From Bacillota bacterium (GTDB lineage: Bacteria; Bacillota; Sulfobacillia; JAMCWA01), in assembly GCA_023475165.1 (NCBI GenBank), contig JAMCWA010000003.1, positions 26,850 through 90,849 on the forward strand: 64,000 bases of DNA. Reading direction: 5' to 3'. The translations under genes and the position numbers were made by a program. Below, piece by piece: positions 25,147 through 33,715 of the stretch; the first letter of the stretch is position 1; each line of letters opens with the position of its first letter. Below the pieces are notes generated by a model, which did not search any database, was not told where the DNA came from, and saw only the letters and a list, made by a program, of their open reading frames with translations.

Positions 25147-25389
25147 ATGGCACAGGGGCAGGAAACTGGTGGCAGACTGTTAGTTCCGCAGGCTAAACAG
25201 GCTATGGACTCCTTCAAGTACGAGGTGGCCCGCGAACTGAACATTACCCCTCCGCAAGGCGGTTACTGGGGTAACATGCCAGCCCGCGACTGCGGCGCTG
25301 TCGGTGGACACATGGTCCGTCGCATGATTCAGATCGCCGAGCAGTCTCTGTCTGGACGCGTTACTGGTCCGGGTGGAGCTGCCAGGTGA
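25147..25389 (+). CDS. Alpha/beta-type small acid-soluble spore protein
   Basis: This 80-residue DNA-binding spore protein closely resembles its upstream neighbour over AMDSFKYEVARELNI and GGYWGNMPARDCGAVGGHMVRRMIQIAEQSL, but has a much shorter tail. The conserved internal Cys (RDCGA), shared by both, is not typical of Bacillus SASPs. ATG 25147 follows GGAGGTGATAG. It has its own sigma-G promoter and a terminator, so the two genes are separate transcription units produced by tandem duplication. Confidence 0.95.
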   Translation: MAQGQETGGRLLVPQAKQAMDSFKYEVARELNITPPQGGYWGNMPARDCGAVGGHMVRRMIQIAEQSLSGRVTGPGGAAR

Positions 25390-25405
25390 TAGATCAATAA
25401 AGCGT

Positions 25406-25434
25406 AAATGAGCGGTAATACCGCTCATTTATTA
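25406..25434 (+). terminator. Terminator after the second SASP gene
   Basis: AAATGAGCGG/CCGCTCATTT forms a perfect 10-bp stem with loop TAATA, followed by ATTAATT. Confidence 0.85.
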
Positions 25435-25481
25435 ATTCGTTAAAGATCAGTTCGTTAAAGATCAGCAAAGACTGTTCCTTA

Positions 25482-25506
25482 GAAAAAGGGCCGTTTTACG
25501 GCCCTT
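25482..25506 (-). terminator. Terminator of the reverse-strand SASP gene
   Basis: AAGGGCCG/CGGCCCTT forms an 8-bp stem with a 5-nt loop; on the minus strand it is followed by TTTTTCT. It touches the stop codon of the SASP gene. Confidence 0.82.
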
Positions 25507-25729
25507 AGCTCTGCTGACCTTGATTACTGAGGACCTGCTGGGCGTAACGAACCATTACCCGGACCATATTACCGCCGATCTTGCCTCCGATGGCACCGGC
25601 GGCGCGGGCGGTTATATCGCCATTGTATCCATCCTGCAATGGAATCCCCAGCTCATCGGCGACCTCGAATTTCAGGGCATCGAGAAAGTCTTCCGGCAAG
25701 GCTTTAGGCCGGGGAAGAAACTGTGCCAT
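25505..25729 (-). CDS. Divergent alpha/beta-type small acid-soluble spore protein
   Basis: This 74-residue protein has the family segments in altered form: ALKFEVADELGIPL (GPR-site region) and GYNGDITARAAGAIGGKIGGNMVRVMVRYAQQVL. It lacks the Cys of the two forward SASPs and has GKIGG, as in Bacillus-type proteins. ATG 25729 follows GGAGGTGTC; the frame opens upstream at 25777 without a site. It lies between the forward SASP pair and gpr, and is probably forespore-expressed, but no clean sigma-G promoter was found. Confidence 0.92.
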   Translation of the reverse strand: MAQFLPRPKALPEDFLDALKFEVADELGIPLQDGYNGDITARAAGAIGGKIGGNMVRVMVRYAQQVLSNQGQQS

Positions 25730-25985
25730 ATTGACACCTCCTTTTCTCAGTCTTATTTTCCCCCCGGCCAGCATCATTATGTTAACAATAACTGCAAGGG
25801 CAAGAAAAAGTCCGTTGGGCTAGGAGAATACAGAAAAACTGTCCCGGAGGGCTGCGCCACACAGATGCGAACAGCGGCACCAATTTGAATACAAGGACCT
25901 TCTCTCCCCAATGACAATCCACTGTCGATGGCCAATCTTTTTCAACGTTGACTGTAAGTGTCGCAGGAAGGCAGCCTGCGCATTG

Positions 25986-26990
25986 TTAATTAATGTAACG
26001 AAAGATTTCGCCTTGATCAATATTCGGGTGAAGAGCGGCATTCAGGCTTCCGGCGATAAGTCGGGACATGTCGTCAATTAGAACATCGATCTCTTTGGGG
26101 GTCACCACCAGGTCACCCACCAGAGGTGAGAGAATCTCATTAATCAAGCCCCGCTTGTCCGGCGCCTCCATCTCTTCAATGATTTGTAAGAGAGAGGCCT
26201 GCCCCCGCAGTTTATCTAGGAGGATGTCGATGGTATTGGTGGCGATGGTTATAGCGTGGACTACCGTAGGGACGCCAATGGCCACTACGGGAACCCCCAG
26301 GGTTTTCTGGGTCAGCCCAATCCGTTCGTTACCAACCCCTGACCCCGGATGAATGCCAGAGTCGGCCAGTTGGATGGAGGTGGCGATTCGCTCGATGTTA
26401 CGGGCGGCCAGGGCGTCTATGGCAATAACCAGATCCGGTTGCACGTCGTCAACCACGGCTCGGATGATTTCACTGGTTTCAATCCCGGTAAGTCCCAGAA
26501 CGCCGGGGGCCAAAGCGGCTACGGAACGCAAACCGCCTGATAGATCTAATGGGATATGACCCTTGAGATGACGCGTTACCAGGACGCCGTTGACCACCCG
26601 AGGCCCCAGGGCGTCGGGCGTGGCCTTCCAGTTGCCTAGACCGACAACAAATACGTTGGAATCTGGCCTCAAATGGAGTAGCTGCACCAGGTTTTGGGTC
26701 AGGACCTGACCCAAATCCTCTTGCAGTTGACGATTCCGGTGACGCAGGGAGGGGGCCTCCAGGGTTATGTAATTACCCCTGGTTTTGCCCATCAGGCGTT
26801 CACCTTCCTCTGAGAAGATCTCCACCCAGGTGATGGCGATTTCCCCGCGGCGATCTTCGGTCACCCTTACCCCCGAGATTTCTACTCCAGCCCTACCGCG
26901 CAAAGCTTCGTGGGCCTCCAAAGCCAGATCAGTATACTCTTGTGGCGCCACAGTCCCAAAGAATTGTTCGAAGATGCCTTTCTTGGACAC
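25986..26990 (-). CDS. gpr: Germination protease GPR (peptidase A25)
   Basis: This 334-residue protease degrades SASPs when spores germinate. It shows the N-terminal TDLALEAHEAL near the propeptide processing region, NVFVVGLGNWKATPDALGPRVV, LAPGVLGLTGIET, DLVIAIDALAAR, IQLADSGIHPGSGVGNER and GVPVVAIGVPTVV. GTG 26990 follows AGGAGG. It is the enzyme for the three SASPs encoded next to it. It has a sigma-G-like promoter at 27141 with a terminator hairpin in between. Confidence 0.96.
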   Translation of the reverse strand: MSKKGIFEQFFGTVAPQEYTDLALEAHEALRGRAGVEISGVRVTEDRRGEIAITWVEIFSEEGERLMGKTRGNYITLEAPSLRHRNRQLQEDLGQVLTQNLVQLLHLRPDSNVFVVGLGNWKATPDALGPRVVNGVLVTRHLKGHIPLDLSGGLRSVAALAPGVLGLTGIETSEIIRAVVDDVQPDLVIAIDALAARNIERIATSIQLADSGIHPGSGVGNERIGLTQKTLGVPVVAIGVPTVVHAITIATNTIDILLDKLRGQASLLQIIEEMEAPDKRGLINEILSPLVGDLVVTPKEIDVLIDDMSRLIAGSLNAALHPNIDQGEIFRYIN

Positions 26991-27025
26991 AACCCAACCT
27001 CCTGCTGAACAGCGCTATGGCTTGA

Positions 27026-27055
27026 CAAAAAAAGGACGGTCGTCAGACGACCGTC
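27026..27055 (-). terminator. Terminator hairpin in the leader of gpr
   Basis: GACGGTCGT/ACGACCGTC forms a 9-bp stem with a 3-nt loop, followed on the minus strand by TTTTTTT. No minus-strand gene ends here. It lies between the candidate gpr promoter and the gpr start, so it may be an attenuator or end a short RNA. Confidence 0.75.
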
Positions 27056-27140
27056 ATGGGAGAGGAGAAACCGGAGGAAGAGCCTATGGGGGAGGGTAAA
27101 ATTAAATTGGACGTTGTCCTCCATTGACTCTTGCGTTTAG

Positions 27141-27170
27141 TATTATCAACCTTGTTCAAACAAAATATGC
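27141..27170 (-). promoter_or_regulatory. Sigma-G/F-like promoter upstream of gpr
   Basis: On the minus strand GCATA (27166-27170), 18 bp and GATAATA (27141-27147) differ from the sigma-G consensus at one position. In Bacillus gpr is read by sigma-F and sigma-G. Confidence 0.5.
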
Positions 27171-27332
27171 ATCCGCCGAAAAAATCTTTTCTGGTGAAGG
27201 ACTCAAGAGAAGGACTCAAGAAGATGGCGCCGACAGGGAGGGCTTTCTCTCTGAGCATCACCCTGGCTGGCCATCAGGGTAGTGGTGTGCTATAATGAGG
27301 GAGGATTTGGTGAGAAGGGGAAAAGACGGTTT

Positions 27333-27926
27333 ATGCGCGTCATTGCGGGGAAGGTCGGTGGCCTACGCCTAAAGACCTTGAGGGGATTGGACCTTCGCCC
27401 CACCATGGACCGGGTCAAGGAAAGTATCTTTAACGTCTTGGCGCCAGATCTGGCAGAGAGCCGAGCTTTGGATCTCTTTGCCGGCTCGGGCAGTCTTGGA
27501 ATCGAAGCCTTGAGTCGAGGCGCCAGGCAGGTCATTTTTGTGGAGAAGAGACCGGAAGCGGTAGTCATAATTAAGGAAAACCTGAGCTTTACCGGGCTCC
27601 TTTCCGCAGCTCAGGTAATAAGAGGGGAGGCCTTGCAGGTTATCAGAACTCTGGGTTCCGAGGAATTTGACCATATCTTTGCTGATCCACCCTATAACCG
27701 GGGTCTGGCCCTGACCGCCCTGACCGGAATTGCCCGACAGGACCTCCTGAAGCTGGGAGGAACGCTGGTGTTGGAGACCAGCAAGCGCGAGGAGTTGCCC
27801 GAGGAAATTGGGGATTTATCCCGGTACCGTCATTTGGATTTTGGCGGAACAAGGGTGCACTTTTACAAGCGGACTTTGATGGGAGGAAAGAAAGACGATG
27901 ATCGCCGTTTATCCCGGCAGCTTTGA
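27333..27926 (+). CDS. rsmD: 16S rRNA (guanine966-N2) methyltransferase
   Basis: This 197-residue SAM-dependent enzyme modifies 16S rRNA. It begins [13 protein letters not shown], with [16 protein letters not shown], the SAM loop [19 protein letters not shown] and the catalytic FADPPYNRG. The frame is open upstream to 27282, but family alignment places the start at ATG 27333; its ribosome site (GAAGGGG) is rather far. A TATAAT box at 27291-27296 may be its -10. It overlaps coaD by 29 bp, the common rsmD-coaD pair. Confidence 0.94.
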   Translation: MRVIAGKVGGLRLKTLRGLDLRPTMDRVKESIFNVLAPDLAESRALDLFAGSGSLGIEALSRGARQVIFVEKRPEAVVIIKENLSFTGLLSAAQVIRGEALQVIRTLGSEEFDHIFADPPYNRGLALTALTGIARQDLLKLGGTLVLETSKREELPEEIGDLSRYRHLDFGGTRVHFYKRTLMGGKKDDDRRLSRQL

Positions 27927-28392
27927 CCCAGCTACCAATGGCCATCTAGATATTATCGAAAGAGCGGCCCGAATCTTTGACCAACTGATTGTAACTGTCT
28001 TCCGCAATGCAGGGAAGAACCCCCTATTTACTATGGAAGAAAGAGTGGAGCTCTTAAGGGAAGCGACCGCCCACATCCCTAATGTGCGCATCGACTCCTT
28101 TGGCGGGCTCCTGACCCAATATGCCAAAGAACAGGGGGCCAGGGTGTTGGTTAAGGGCCTCCGGGCGGTTTCGGATTTTGATTATGAGTTTCAGATGGCT
28201 CTCATGAACAAGAAGCTTGACCCGGAGCTGGAGACCCTCTTCATGATGACCGGGCAGAAGTACTCTTACCTCAGTTCGAGCATTGTCAAGGAACTGGCCG
28301 GCTTTGGTGGGTGTATTGAAGGCCTTGTACCGCCCAACGTGGCCAAAAGGCTAATGGAAACGATTGAAAAATCGGGAGTCAGGAAGGGTTAG
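27898..28392 (+). CDS. coaD: Phosphopantetheine adenylyltransferase
   Basis: This 164-residue nucleotidyltransferase makes dephospho-CoA from 4'-phosphopantetheine and ATP. It has [16 protein letters not shown] (the T/HxGH motif), [19 protein letters not shown], and the C-terminal [12 protein letters not shown]. Length is standard. ATG 27898 follows GGGAGGAAAGAAAGACG inside rsmD. CoA feeds the acyl carrier and fatty acid genes downstream. Confidence 0.96.
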   Translation: MIAVYPGSFDPATNGHLDIIERAARIFDQLIVTVFRNAGKNPLFTMEERVELLREATAHIPNVRIDSFGGLLTQYAKEQGARVLVKGLRAVSDFDYEFQMALMNKKLDPELETLFMMTGQKYSYLSSSIVKELAGFGGCIEGLVPPNVAKRLMETIEKSGVRKG

Positions 28393-28403
28393 GGGGCTCG
28401 GTC

Positions 28404-28877
28404 ATGGAAGTACTGGAACTGATGGAGCAACTGGAACATCTCCTGGAGACAAGCCACCGGATACCTCTCACCAGTCGGGTTTTGGTTGACGAGGACGAGG
28501 CCTTCGCCATCCTGGATGAAATCCGTCGTCAAATGCCCGCGGATTTGGAACAGGCGCGACGCATCCAGCTGGAAAGGGAACAGATTTTGGCTCAAGCCCG
28601 GGAGGAGGCTGAGGGAATCCTGCAAGAAGCCAGGAATCAGGTGACCAGACTCATTGATGAAGCTACCATTACGCGCCAGGCCAGGGAACAGGCCGATCGC
28701 CTGGTGGAACAGGGTCGTGCCTTAGCCCGGGAGATGAAGCAGGGCGCGGCGGAGTATGCTGACGATATTCTGAAGAGGTTGGAGGAAAATGTCACTAAAG
28801 CCCTGGAAGTGATCAGGAGTGGGCGCGAGGAATTGCGCCTGCCGGGAGGACGTTCCGAGTCGGAAAAGGGAACGTAG
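28404..28877 (+). CDS. Coiled-coil protein of the coaD-ylbL locus
   Basis: This 157-residue protein is highly charged and helical, rich in Glu, Arg, Gln and Ala from about 45 to 145 (ILAQAREEAEGILQEAR), resembling ATP synthase b/E-type stalk coiled coils. Similar proteins of unknown function sit between coaD and the PDZ-protease or ylb genes in several clostridial lineages. It has no membrane segment. ATG 28404 lies 11 bp after coaD. It has no catalytic motif and may be a scaffold. Confidence 0.8.
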   Translation: MEVLELMEQLEHLLETSHRIPLTSRVLVDEDEAFAILDEIRRQMPADLEQARRIQLEREQILAQAREEAEGILQEARNQVTRLIDEATITRQAREQADRLVEQGRALAREMKQGAAEYADDILKRLEENVTKALEVIRSGREELRLPGGRSESEKGT

Positions 28878-28989
28878 CCTGGATGCGCTAAAATGGTTCC
28901 ACCCAGTGAGGCCGGCATGGTCTATTTCTTCTAATGGTCCCCTCGAGTTCATTTGTTGAGGTGGCCAGAATTCTTCGGGGTGATAAGAC

Positions 28990-30000
28990 TTGACCTTTGA
29001 TCTAAGAAACCCCCGTCTCCGGAGAAGACTAATCATCCCGGCCGTGGGGGTGATCCTGGCGACGGTCCTCTATTTCCTTCCCACGGGCTACTTTGTGGTG
29101 TCGCCCGGCATTACCAGGGATGTCAGCGGCATGATCAGCGTTGGACAGGGGCGGGGTCCGGGACCGGGCCGTTTTCTTATGACCACGGTGGCCACCCGTG
29201 AAGCCAACGCCTGGTATTTTCTTTACGGGGCTCTCGATCCGTCTTCGGAGCTTCGCCCCGAGAGTGACTTTGTCCCTCAGGGTAAGTCTCTGGAAGAATA
29301 CATTAAGGAAACAGAAAAAATGATGCGGCAGAGCCAGGACTACGCGAGGGCGGCGGCTTTGCGGGCTCTGGGGTATCCGGTGGAAGTGAAGGGAGACGGG
29401 GTACGAGTGGTGGAGGTGGTTCCGGATAGCCCAGCCCAGGACAATCTTCAGCCGGGAGACGTGATAGTGGCCATCGACGCCCAAAAGGTGGAGCGGGTGG
29501 ACGATCTCATGAAGGCGATGTCGGAGATTCCAATAGGGGCCTCGGTGGACGTAAGGTTCTTGCGGAGCGGTCAGGAACAGCGCTTATCCCTAAAAACGGT
29601 GGAAAATAAGACCCGTCCGGGCAAGGCTATGATCGGCGTTAGGACCGAGACCTTGAACGAGGGTTTCGTCTTTCCCAAGGAAATCAAGATTGATGCCGAC
29701 CATATCACAGGTCCCTCGGCGGGACTGATGTTTGCCCTGGAGATTGTCCGACAACTAAGAAAAGATGTTGACATTACCGGGGGACGGGTCATTGCCGGCA
29801 CAGGGACCATCGATCCTACTGGGAAAGTCGGCGCTATCGGAGGCATTGCCCAGAAGGTCATCACGGCGGAACGGGACGGAGCGGTCCTCTTTTTTGCTCC
29901 TCGGGAGAATTTTCCGCAGGCGGCACGGGCCGCCAAGAGAATTCAAGTGGTTCCTGTAGCCAGTCTCCAAGAAGCCCTTGATTTCTTAACGAGAAAATGA
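28990..30000 (+). CDS. PDZ-Lon protease, membrane anchored (YlbL/SepM type)
   Basis: This 336-residue protein has one N-terminal membrane anchor (about 14-33), a beta-rich region and a PDZ domain (about 125-195, VVPDSPAQDNLQPGDVIVAI). A Lon-type proteolytic domain contains the Ser-Lys dyad: Ser in ITGPSAGLMFAL and Lys in DPTGKVGAIGGIAQK. YlbL degrades the SOS division inhibitor YneA in Bacillus, and a YneA-like LysM protein is encoded at 53324. TTG 28990 follows GGGGTGA. About 110 bp separates it from the coiled-coil gene. Confidence 0.9.
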   Translation: MTFDLRNPRLRRRLIIPAVGVILATVLYFLPTGYFVVSPGITRDVSGMISVGQGRGPGPGRFLMTTVATREANAWYFLYGALDPSSELRPESDFVPQGKSLEEYIKETEKMMRQSQDYARAAALRALGYPVEVKGDGVRVVEVVPDSPAQDNLQPGDVIVAIDAQKVERVDDLMKAMSEIPIGASVDVRFLRSGQEQRLSLKTVENKTRPGKAMIGVRTETLNEGFVFPKEIKIDADHITGPSAGLMFALEIVRQLRKDVDITGGRVIAGTGTIDPTGKVGAIGGIAQKVITAERDGAVLFFAPRENFPQAARAAKRIQVVPVASLQEALDFLTRK

Positions 30001-30004
30001 TTTG

Positions 30005-30034
30005 TTGACAGCTAGCTCAGGTAAACTCTATAAT
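30005..30034 (+). promoter_or_regulatory. Strong sigma-A promoter of yceD-rpmF
   Basis: TTGACA (30005-30010), an 18-bp spacer and TATAAT (30029-30034) are perfect hexamers, 26 bp before the yceD start. Confidence 0.9.
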
Positions 30035-30060
30035 AGACTTTGTGTGAAATGAGGTGGCCG

Positions 30061-30615
30061 ATGAAGATCAATGTAGAAAACCTGGCCAGGGTCGCGGGCC
30101 GGGAAGCCACCTACGAGATGGAAGCCAGCCCGGCCGCCCTGAATCTGGCGACGGAAGAAGCTGTTTTTGGGAAGTTTCGACTGAAGATTCATCTGCGAAC
30201 GACGGGCAAGGGACTGGTGGGCAATCTGGAGGCCCGGGGTCAGGTCAGGCTGCCTTGCAGCCGCTGTTTGGAGGAATTCGTTCTGCCGGTGGAGGTTTTT
30301 TTCCAACAGGAATGGAGAAAAGAGGTGTCAGGTGATCCGTTGCGCCGGGATGGTCATCGCCCCGGCGAGGCGGAGCAGTCACCCTGGTCTGAGGACCTTC
30401 TCCCTTTTGATGGCCTTTCCCTGGAGATCGGCGAGGTCTTGCGAGATCGGATTCTTCTGTCTTTACCGATGAAACCACTGTGCTCCCCTGACTGTCGCGG
30501 ACTTTGCCCCGTTTGTGGCACCAACCTCAATGAAAAGACCTGTAACTGCCGGCCGGAACCGGTAGACCCCCGGCTTTTGCCGTTACAGAAGCTTTGGAAG
30601 CTGGGAAAAGATTGA
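30061..30615 (+). CDS. YceD/DUF177 family protein
   Basis: This 184-residue protein contains the DUF177 signature: VRLPCSRCLEEFVLPVEV near 60-78 and the end PLCSPDCRGLCPVCGTNLNEKTCNC, with paired cysteines. YceD proteins are linked to 23S rRNA or ribosome production and almost always precede rpmF, as here. ATG 30061 follows GAGGTGG. It is driven by a consensus promoter. Confidence 0.93.
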   Translation: MKINVENLARVAGREATYEMEASPAALNLATEEAVFGKFRLKIHLRTTGKGLVGNLEARGQVRLPCSRCLEEFVLPVEVFFQQEWRKEVSGDPLRRDGHRPGEAEQSPWSEDLLPFDGLSLEIGEVLRDRILLSLPMKPLCSPDCRGLCPVCGTNLNEKTCNCRPEPVDPRLLPLQKLWKLGKD

Positions 30616-30634
30616 GAAAGGAGAAGGATGGTAG

Positions 30635-30811
30635 ATGGCTGTACCCAAAAGGAAGATGTCCAAGTCGAGGCGAGATAAGAGGCGAGCCAATTGGAAATTG
30701 ACGGCTCCCAACCTGGTTCCTTGCCCCCAGTGCCACCAGCCCAAACTACCGCATCACGTTTGCCCCAATTGTGGGTATTATGACGGGCGGGAAGTGGTGG
30801 CGGTGAAGTGA
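30635..30811 (+). CDS. rpmF: Large ribosomal subunit protein bL32
   Basis: This 58-residue protein begins [17 protein letters not shown], has the [14 protein letters not shown] segment and a four-cysteine zinc ribbon (CPQC and CPNC), and ends [14 protein letters not shown] 30635 follows AAAGGAGAAGG. It is 19 bp after yceD and is followed by a strong terminator, closing the two-gene operon. Confidence 0.97.
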   Translation: MAVPKRKMSKSRRDKRRANWKLTAPNLVPCPQCHQPKLPHHVCPNCGYYDGREVVAVK

Positions 30812-30828
30812 ACCTGTTTTGAGAAAAT

Positions 30829-30860
30829 AATCCCCCATTTGGTTGGGGGATTACTTTTTT
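30829..30860 (+). terminator. Terminator after rpmF
   Basis: AATCCCCC/GGGGGATT forms an 8-bp stem with an 8-nt loop and is followed by ACTTTTTT. Confidence 0.9.
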
Positions 30861-30874
30861 ATGAGAACTTTTCC

Positions 30875-30903
30875 TTGCCTTTTCCCTGGTGATCCCTTAT
30901 ACT
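30875..30903 (+). promoter_or_regulatory. Promoter of the fapR-plsX-fab operon
   Basis: TTGCCT (30875-30880), a 17-bp spacer and TATACT (30898-30903) lie directly upstream of the FapR operator. Confidence 0.75.
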
Positions 30904-30915
30904 TGTTGGTAACAG

Positions 30916-30932
30916 TTAAGAGCTAGTATTAA
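30916..30932 (+). promoter_or_regulatory. FapR operator
   Basis: TTAAGAGCTAGTATTAA matches 13 of 17 positions of the known FapR site TTAGTACCTAGTACTAA. It begins 12 bp after the -10 box, over the expected transcription start, so bound FapR should block transcription until malonyl-CoA releases it. Confidence 0.72.
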
Positions 30933-30969
30933 GAATAGGTCATAGGAAATCACCCGGGAGGGCAGGCCG

Positions 30970-31548
30970 ATGGAACGGTTGACCAGGTGGGAAAGACAGG
31001 CTGAACTCCGGGAGATGGTCAGGCAGAATCCCTTCTTATCCGATGAAGAGCTGGCTCAGGGTTTCGGTGTCAGCGTACAAACCATCCGGCTGGATCGCAT
31101 GGCTCTGGGGATTCCCGAACTTCGTGAAAGGGTCAAGTCCTTGGCGGAGCGGACGTACGGGGTGGTCAAGTCCCTCAACACCAAGGAGATTGTTGGCGAG
31201 CTGGTGGATATTCAACTGGGCAAGAGCGGTGTATCCATCCTGGAGACTACGGGGGATATGGTCTTTGAAAGAAGCCGCGTAGTCAGGGGACACTATATAT
31301 TTGCCCAGGCTGATTCCCTGGCCATTGCCCTGGTGGAAGCCGACATTGTCCTGACGGGCCTGGCCAACGTCAAGTTTAAGCGCCCCGTGCAGGTGGGGGA
31401 AAGACTGATTGCCAGAGCCGAGGTCATCCGGCAGAAGGGTAACAAGTACGTCGTCCTGGTTACCACCAGGGTTGGCCAGGATCCCGTCTTCCGGGGGAAA
31501 TTTGTCGTATTTGCCCTGGAGAACTTCCCCATTCGTGGTCGGTCCTAG
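30970..31548 (+). CDS. fapR: Fatty acid biosynthesis repressor FapR
   Basis: This 192-residue regulator has an N-terminal DeoR-like helix-turn-helix (DEELAQGFGVSVQTIRLDRM, about 24-43), a linker helix and a C-terminal hotdog domain that binds malonyl-CoA (GHYIFAQADSLAIALVEAD). It represses fatty acid and phospholipid genes. It is autoregulated through the operator at 30916 and is the first gene of its regulon here. ATG 30970 follows GGGAGGGCAGGCC. A repeat end begins at its stop codon. Confidence 0.95.
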   Translation: MERLTRWERQAELREMVRQNPFLSDEELAQGFGVSVQTIRLDRMALGIPELRERVKSLAERTYGVVKSLNTKEIVGELVDIQLGKSGVSILETTGDMVFERSRVVRGHYIFAQADSLAIALVEADIVLTGLANVKFKRPVQVGERLIARAEVIRQKGNKYVVLVTTRVGQDPVFRGKFVVFALENFPIRGRS

Positions 31549-31580
31549 CAGATGGGTGTTTTTCAGCGGTCTCCTAGGAG
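31549..31580 (+). repeat. Intergenic repeat end between fapR and plsX
   Basis: CAGATGGGTGTTTTTCAGCG then GTCTCCTAGGAG is an exact copy of the conserved repeat end. It fills the gap, and its last bases form part of a palindrome (CTCCTAGGAG) that contains the plsX ribosome-binding site. Confidence 0.88.
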
Positions 31581-31589
31581 GTGCCAGTG

Positions 31590-32594
31590 GTGGCCAGAGT
31601 GGTAGTCGATGCCATGGGCGGCGACAACGCCCCAAGCGCCGTCGTCCAAGGGGCAGTGGCTGCCCTTCGGGAAGATGGCTCAGAGATAATCCTGGTGGGC
31701 CAGGAACAAAGGATCGAGGAGGAACTGAAGCGCTGGGGAAAGCCGGCGGGTCTGACGGCGGTACCGGCGGAAGAGGTCATCGCGCCGGAGGAACCCCCCG
31801 TGGCGGCTATCCGTCACAAGAAGAACTCCTCCATGGCGGTGGGGCTGAACCTGGTGAAGCGGGGCGTGGGTGATGCCTTCGTCTCCGCTGGAAGCACGGG
31901 GGCCCTGATGGCTGGCTCCCTTTTCCTACTGGGGAGGATAGCAGGGATTGACCGGCCGGCCCTCGGTGCCCTTTTTCCGACTGGAAGCGGGCGTGGATAT
32001 CTCTTGCTGGATGGCGGGGCCAATACCAGCCTACGTCCGGAGAATCTTCTCCAGTATGCCTTTATGGGCAGTCTTTACGTGGAGCAGGTATTAGGGGTGA
32101 GCCGGCCCCGGATTGGTCTTTTGAACGTGGGGACAGAAGAGAATAAAGGAAACGACCTGACTCGGGCGGCCTACCGCCTTTTGGCCAAGAGTGACCTCAA
32201 TTTCACGGGGAATATTGAGGCCAGAGACCTTCCCGAGGGGAAGGTCGATGTGGTGGTTTGTGATGGATTCGTCGGCAACGTGGTAGTGAAGTTGATGGAA
32301 GGGACCTTGGTTACCCTCTTTTCCCTGCTGAAAGAGGAGGTAGGTCGGACCTGGTTGGATCGACTGGGGGCCGTCCTTCTGATGCCGGCTTTCCGCCGCC
32401 TCAAGAAAAGGATCGATTATGCCGAGTACGGCGGTGCCCCTTTTCTAGGTGTTGACGGGGTGGCCATCAAGTGCCATGGTTCTTCCGATTACCGGGCCAT
32501 AAAAAACGGGATTAGGGTGGCCAGGGAATTGGTCAGGACGGAGATTGTGGACAAGATTAAGCAGGGTATTACACAAGTAGGGGTCGGTGAATGA
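31590..32594 (+). CDS. plsX: Phosphate acyltransferase PlsX
   Basis: This 334-residue peripheral membrane enzyme makes acyl-phosphate from acyl-ACP for PlsY. It starts [14 protein letters not shown] and has [54 protein letters not shown] and the [15 protein letters not shown] tail. GTG 31590 lies 7 nt after AGGAGGTG; GTG 31581 and 31587 are in frame but too close. It overlaps fabH by 8 bp. Confidence 0.95.
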   Translation: MARVVVDAMGGDNAPSAVVQGAVAALREDGSEIILVGQEQRIEEELKRWGKPAGLTAVPAEEVIAPEEPPVAAIRHKKNSSMAVGLNLVKRGVGDAFVSAGSTGALMAGSLFLLGRIAGIDRPALGALFPTGSGRGYLLLDGGANTSLRPENLLQYAFMGSLYVEQVLGVSRPRIGLLNVGTEENKGNDLTRAAYRLLAKSDLNFTGNIEARDLPEGKVDVVVCDGFVGNVVVKLMEGTLVTLFSLLKEEVGRTWLDRLGAVLLMPAFRRLKKRIDYAEYGGAPFLGVDGVAIKCHGSSDYRAIKNGIRVARELVRTEIVDKIKQGITQVGVGE

Positions 32595-33594
32595 GTTGGC
32601 TAAGAGCGGGCGGTCGGTGGGAATTGTGGGGGTTGGGGCAGCATTACCGGAGAAAGTCCTGACCAACTTCGATCTGGAGAAGATGGTGGACACCAGCGAC
32701 GAGTGGATCAGGACACGAACGGGGATCAAGGAGCGCCGCATCGCCGACGAGAAGACGGCCACGTCGGATCTGGCCGTCGCTGCCGCCAGGCAGGCCCTGG
32801 AACGGGCCGGAGTAAAAGGGGAGGATGTTGACCTCATCCTGGTGGCTACTGTCACCCCCGACATGGTCTTTCCCTCCACGGCTAACCTGGTTCAGGCCGG
32901 GATTGGAGCGGGGCGAGCGGCGGCCATGGATCTGGAGGCCGGATGCAGTGGATTCATCTATGCCCTGGCGGTGGGCAGCCAGTTTGTGGCCTCCGGTGTC
33001 TATGAGACTGTATTGGTCATTGGCGCAGAAACCCTTTCCAAGATCACCGACTGGACCGATCGGAATACCTGCGTCCTTTTTGGCGATGGGGCCGGAGCGG
33101 CCGTCCTGCGACCGGTGCCGCCCGGGAAAGGGGTACTTTCCCTGCATTTGGGAGCCGATGGTAATGGACGGGATCTGCTGAAGATGCCGGCGGGCGGGTC
33201 GCGCCGTCCAGCCAGCCTGGAGACGGTGCAGGAACACCTGCATTTTATCCAGATGAATGGTACGGAGGTCTTCAAGTTTGCGGTGCGCGTGATGGGTGAG
33301 GCCTCCGTCAAGGCCCTGGAAATGGCCGGTCTGGGAACCGCCGACGTGGACTTTTTGGTTCCCCACCAGGCCAACTTAAGGATCATCGATGCGGCCGTCA
33401 AACGCCTGGCCCTGTCGCCCGACAAGGTGGTGGTTAATCTGGACCGCTACGGGAATATGTCGGCGGCTTCCATACCGGTGGCCCTGGAAGAGGCCTGGAG
33501 TCAGGGCCGGATCAAGGATGGGGATGTGGTGGTCATGGTGGCCTTCGGGGCCGGCCTGACCTGGGCTGCCGCCGTCCTCCGCTGGGGTACCTAA
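32587..33594 (+). CDS. fabH: Beta-ketoacyl-ACP synthase III
   Basis: This 335-residue enzyme starts fatty acid chains from acetyl-CoA (or branched acyl-CoA) and malonyl-ACP. The catalytic triad is visible: Cys120 in [11 protein letters not shown], His in VPHQANLRI and Asn in the [12 protein letters not shown] region. The start [17 protein letters not shown] and [13 protein letters not shown] are typical. GTG 32587 overlaps plsX. Whether it uses branched starters cannot be read from sequence. Confidence 0.96.
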   Translation: MNELAKSGRSVGIVGVGAALPEKVLTNFDLEKMVDTSDEWIRTRTGIKERRIADEKTATSDLAVAAARQALERAGVKGEDVDLILVATVTPDMVFPSTANLVQAGIGAGRAAAMDLEAGCSGFIYALAVGSQFVASGVYETVLVIGAETLSKITDWTDRNTCVLFGDGAGAAVLRPVPPGKGVLSLHLGADGNGRDLLKMPAGGSRRPASLETVQEHLHFIQMNGTEVFKFAVRVMGEASVKALEMAGLGTADVDFLVPHQANLRIIDAAVKRLALSPDKVVVNLDRYGNMSAASIPVALEEAWSQGRIKDGDVVVMVAFGAGLTWAAAVLRWGT

Positions 33595-33611
33595 GACAGG
33601 CGACTGCTCCA

Positions 33612-33692
33612 AAGCAGACCCGGCAAGCTGGCAGGAACTGGGCGTTTTGTACGAGGAGACGGCTGACGAACTGCATCTTGAGTGGTTAACCA
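33612..33692 (-). repeat. Intergenic repeat fragment, second terminus
   Basis: GAGGAGACGGCTGACGAACTG then CATCTTGAGTGG is the less conserved repeat terminus (AGGAGACTGCTGACGAACTG elsewhere). It is preceded by GGCAAGCTGGCAGGAACTGG, which recurs near 42650 and, inverted, near 58550. It lies between fabH and degV. Confidence 0.65.
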
Positions 33693-33715
33693 AGGCGGCG
33701 AAGGAGGGGGATGAT

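Noticed and set aside
25434..25466. Direct repeat TTCGTTAAAGATCAG twice
   Set aside because: Only two short tandem copies between two terminators; no evidence of function.
25850..25875. TGCGCCACACAGATG as another repeat copy
   Set aside because: Only about 15 bases match the conserved end and no second part follows; kept as a possible relic but not listed.
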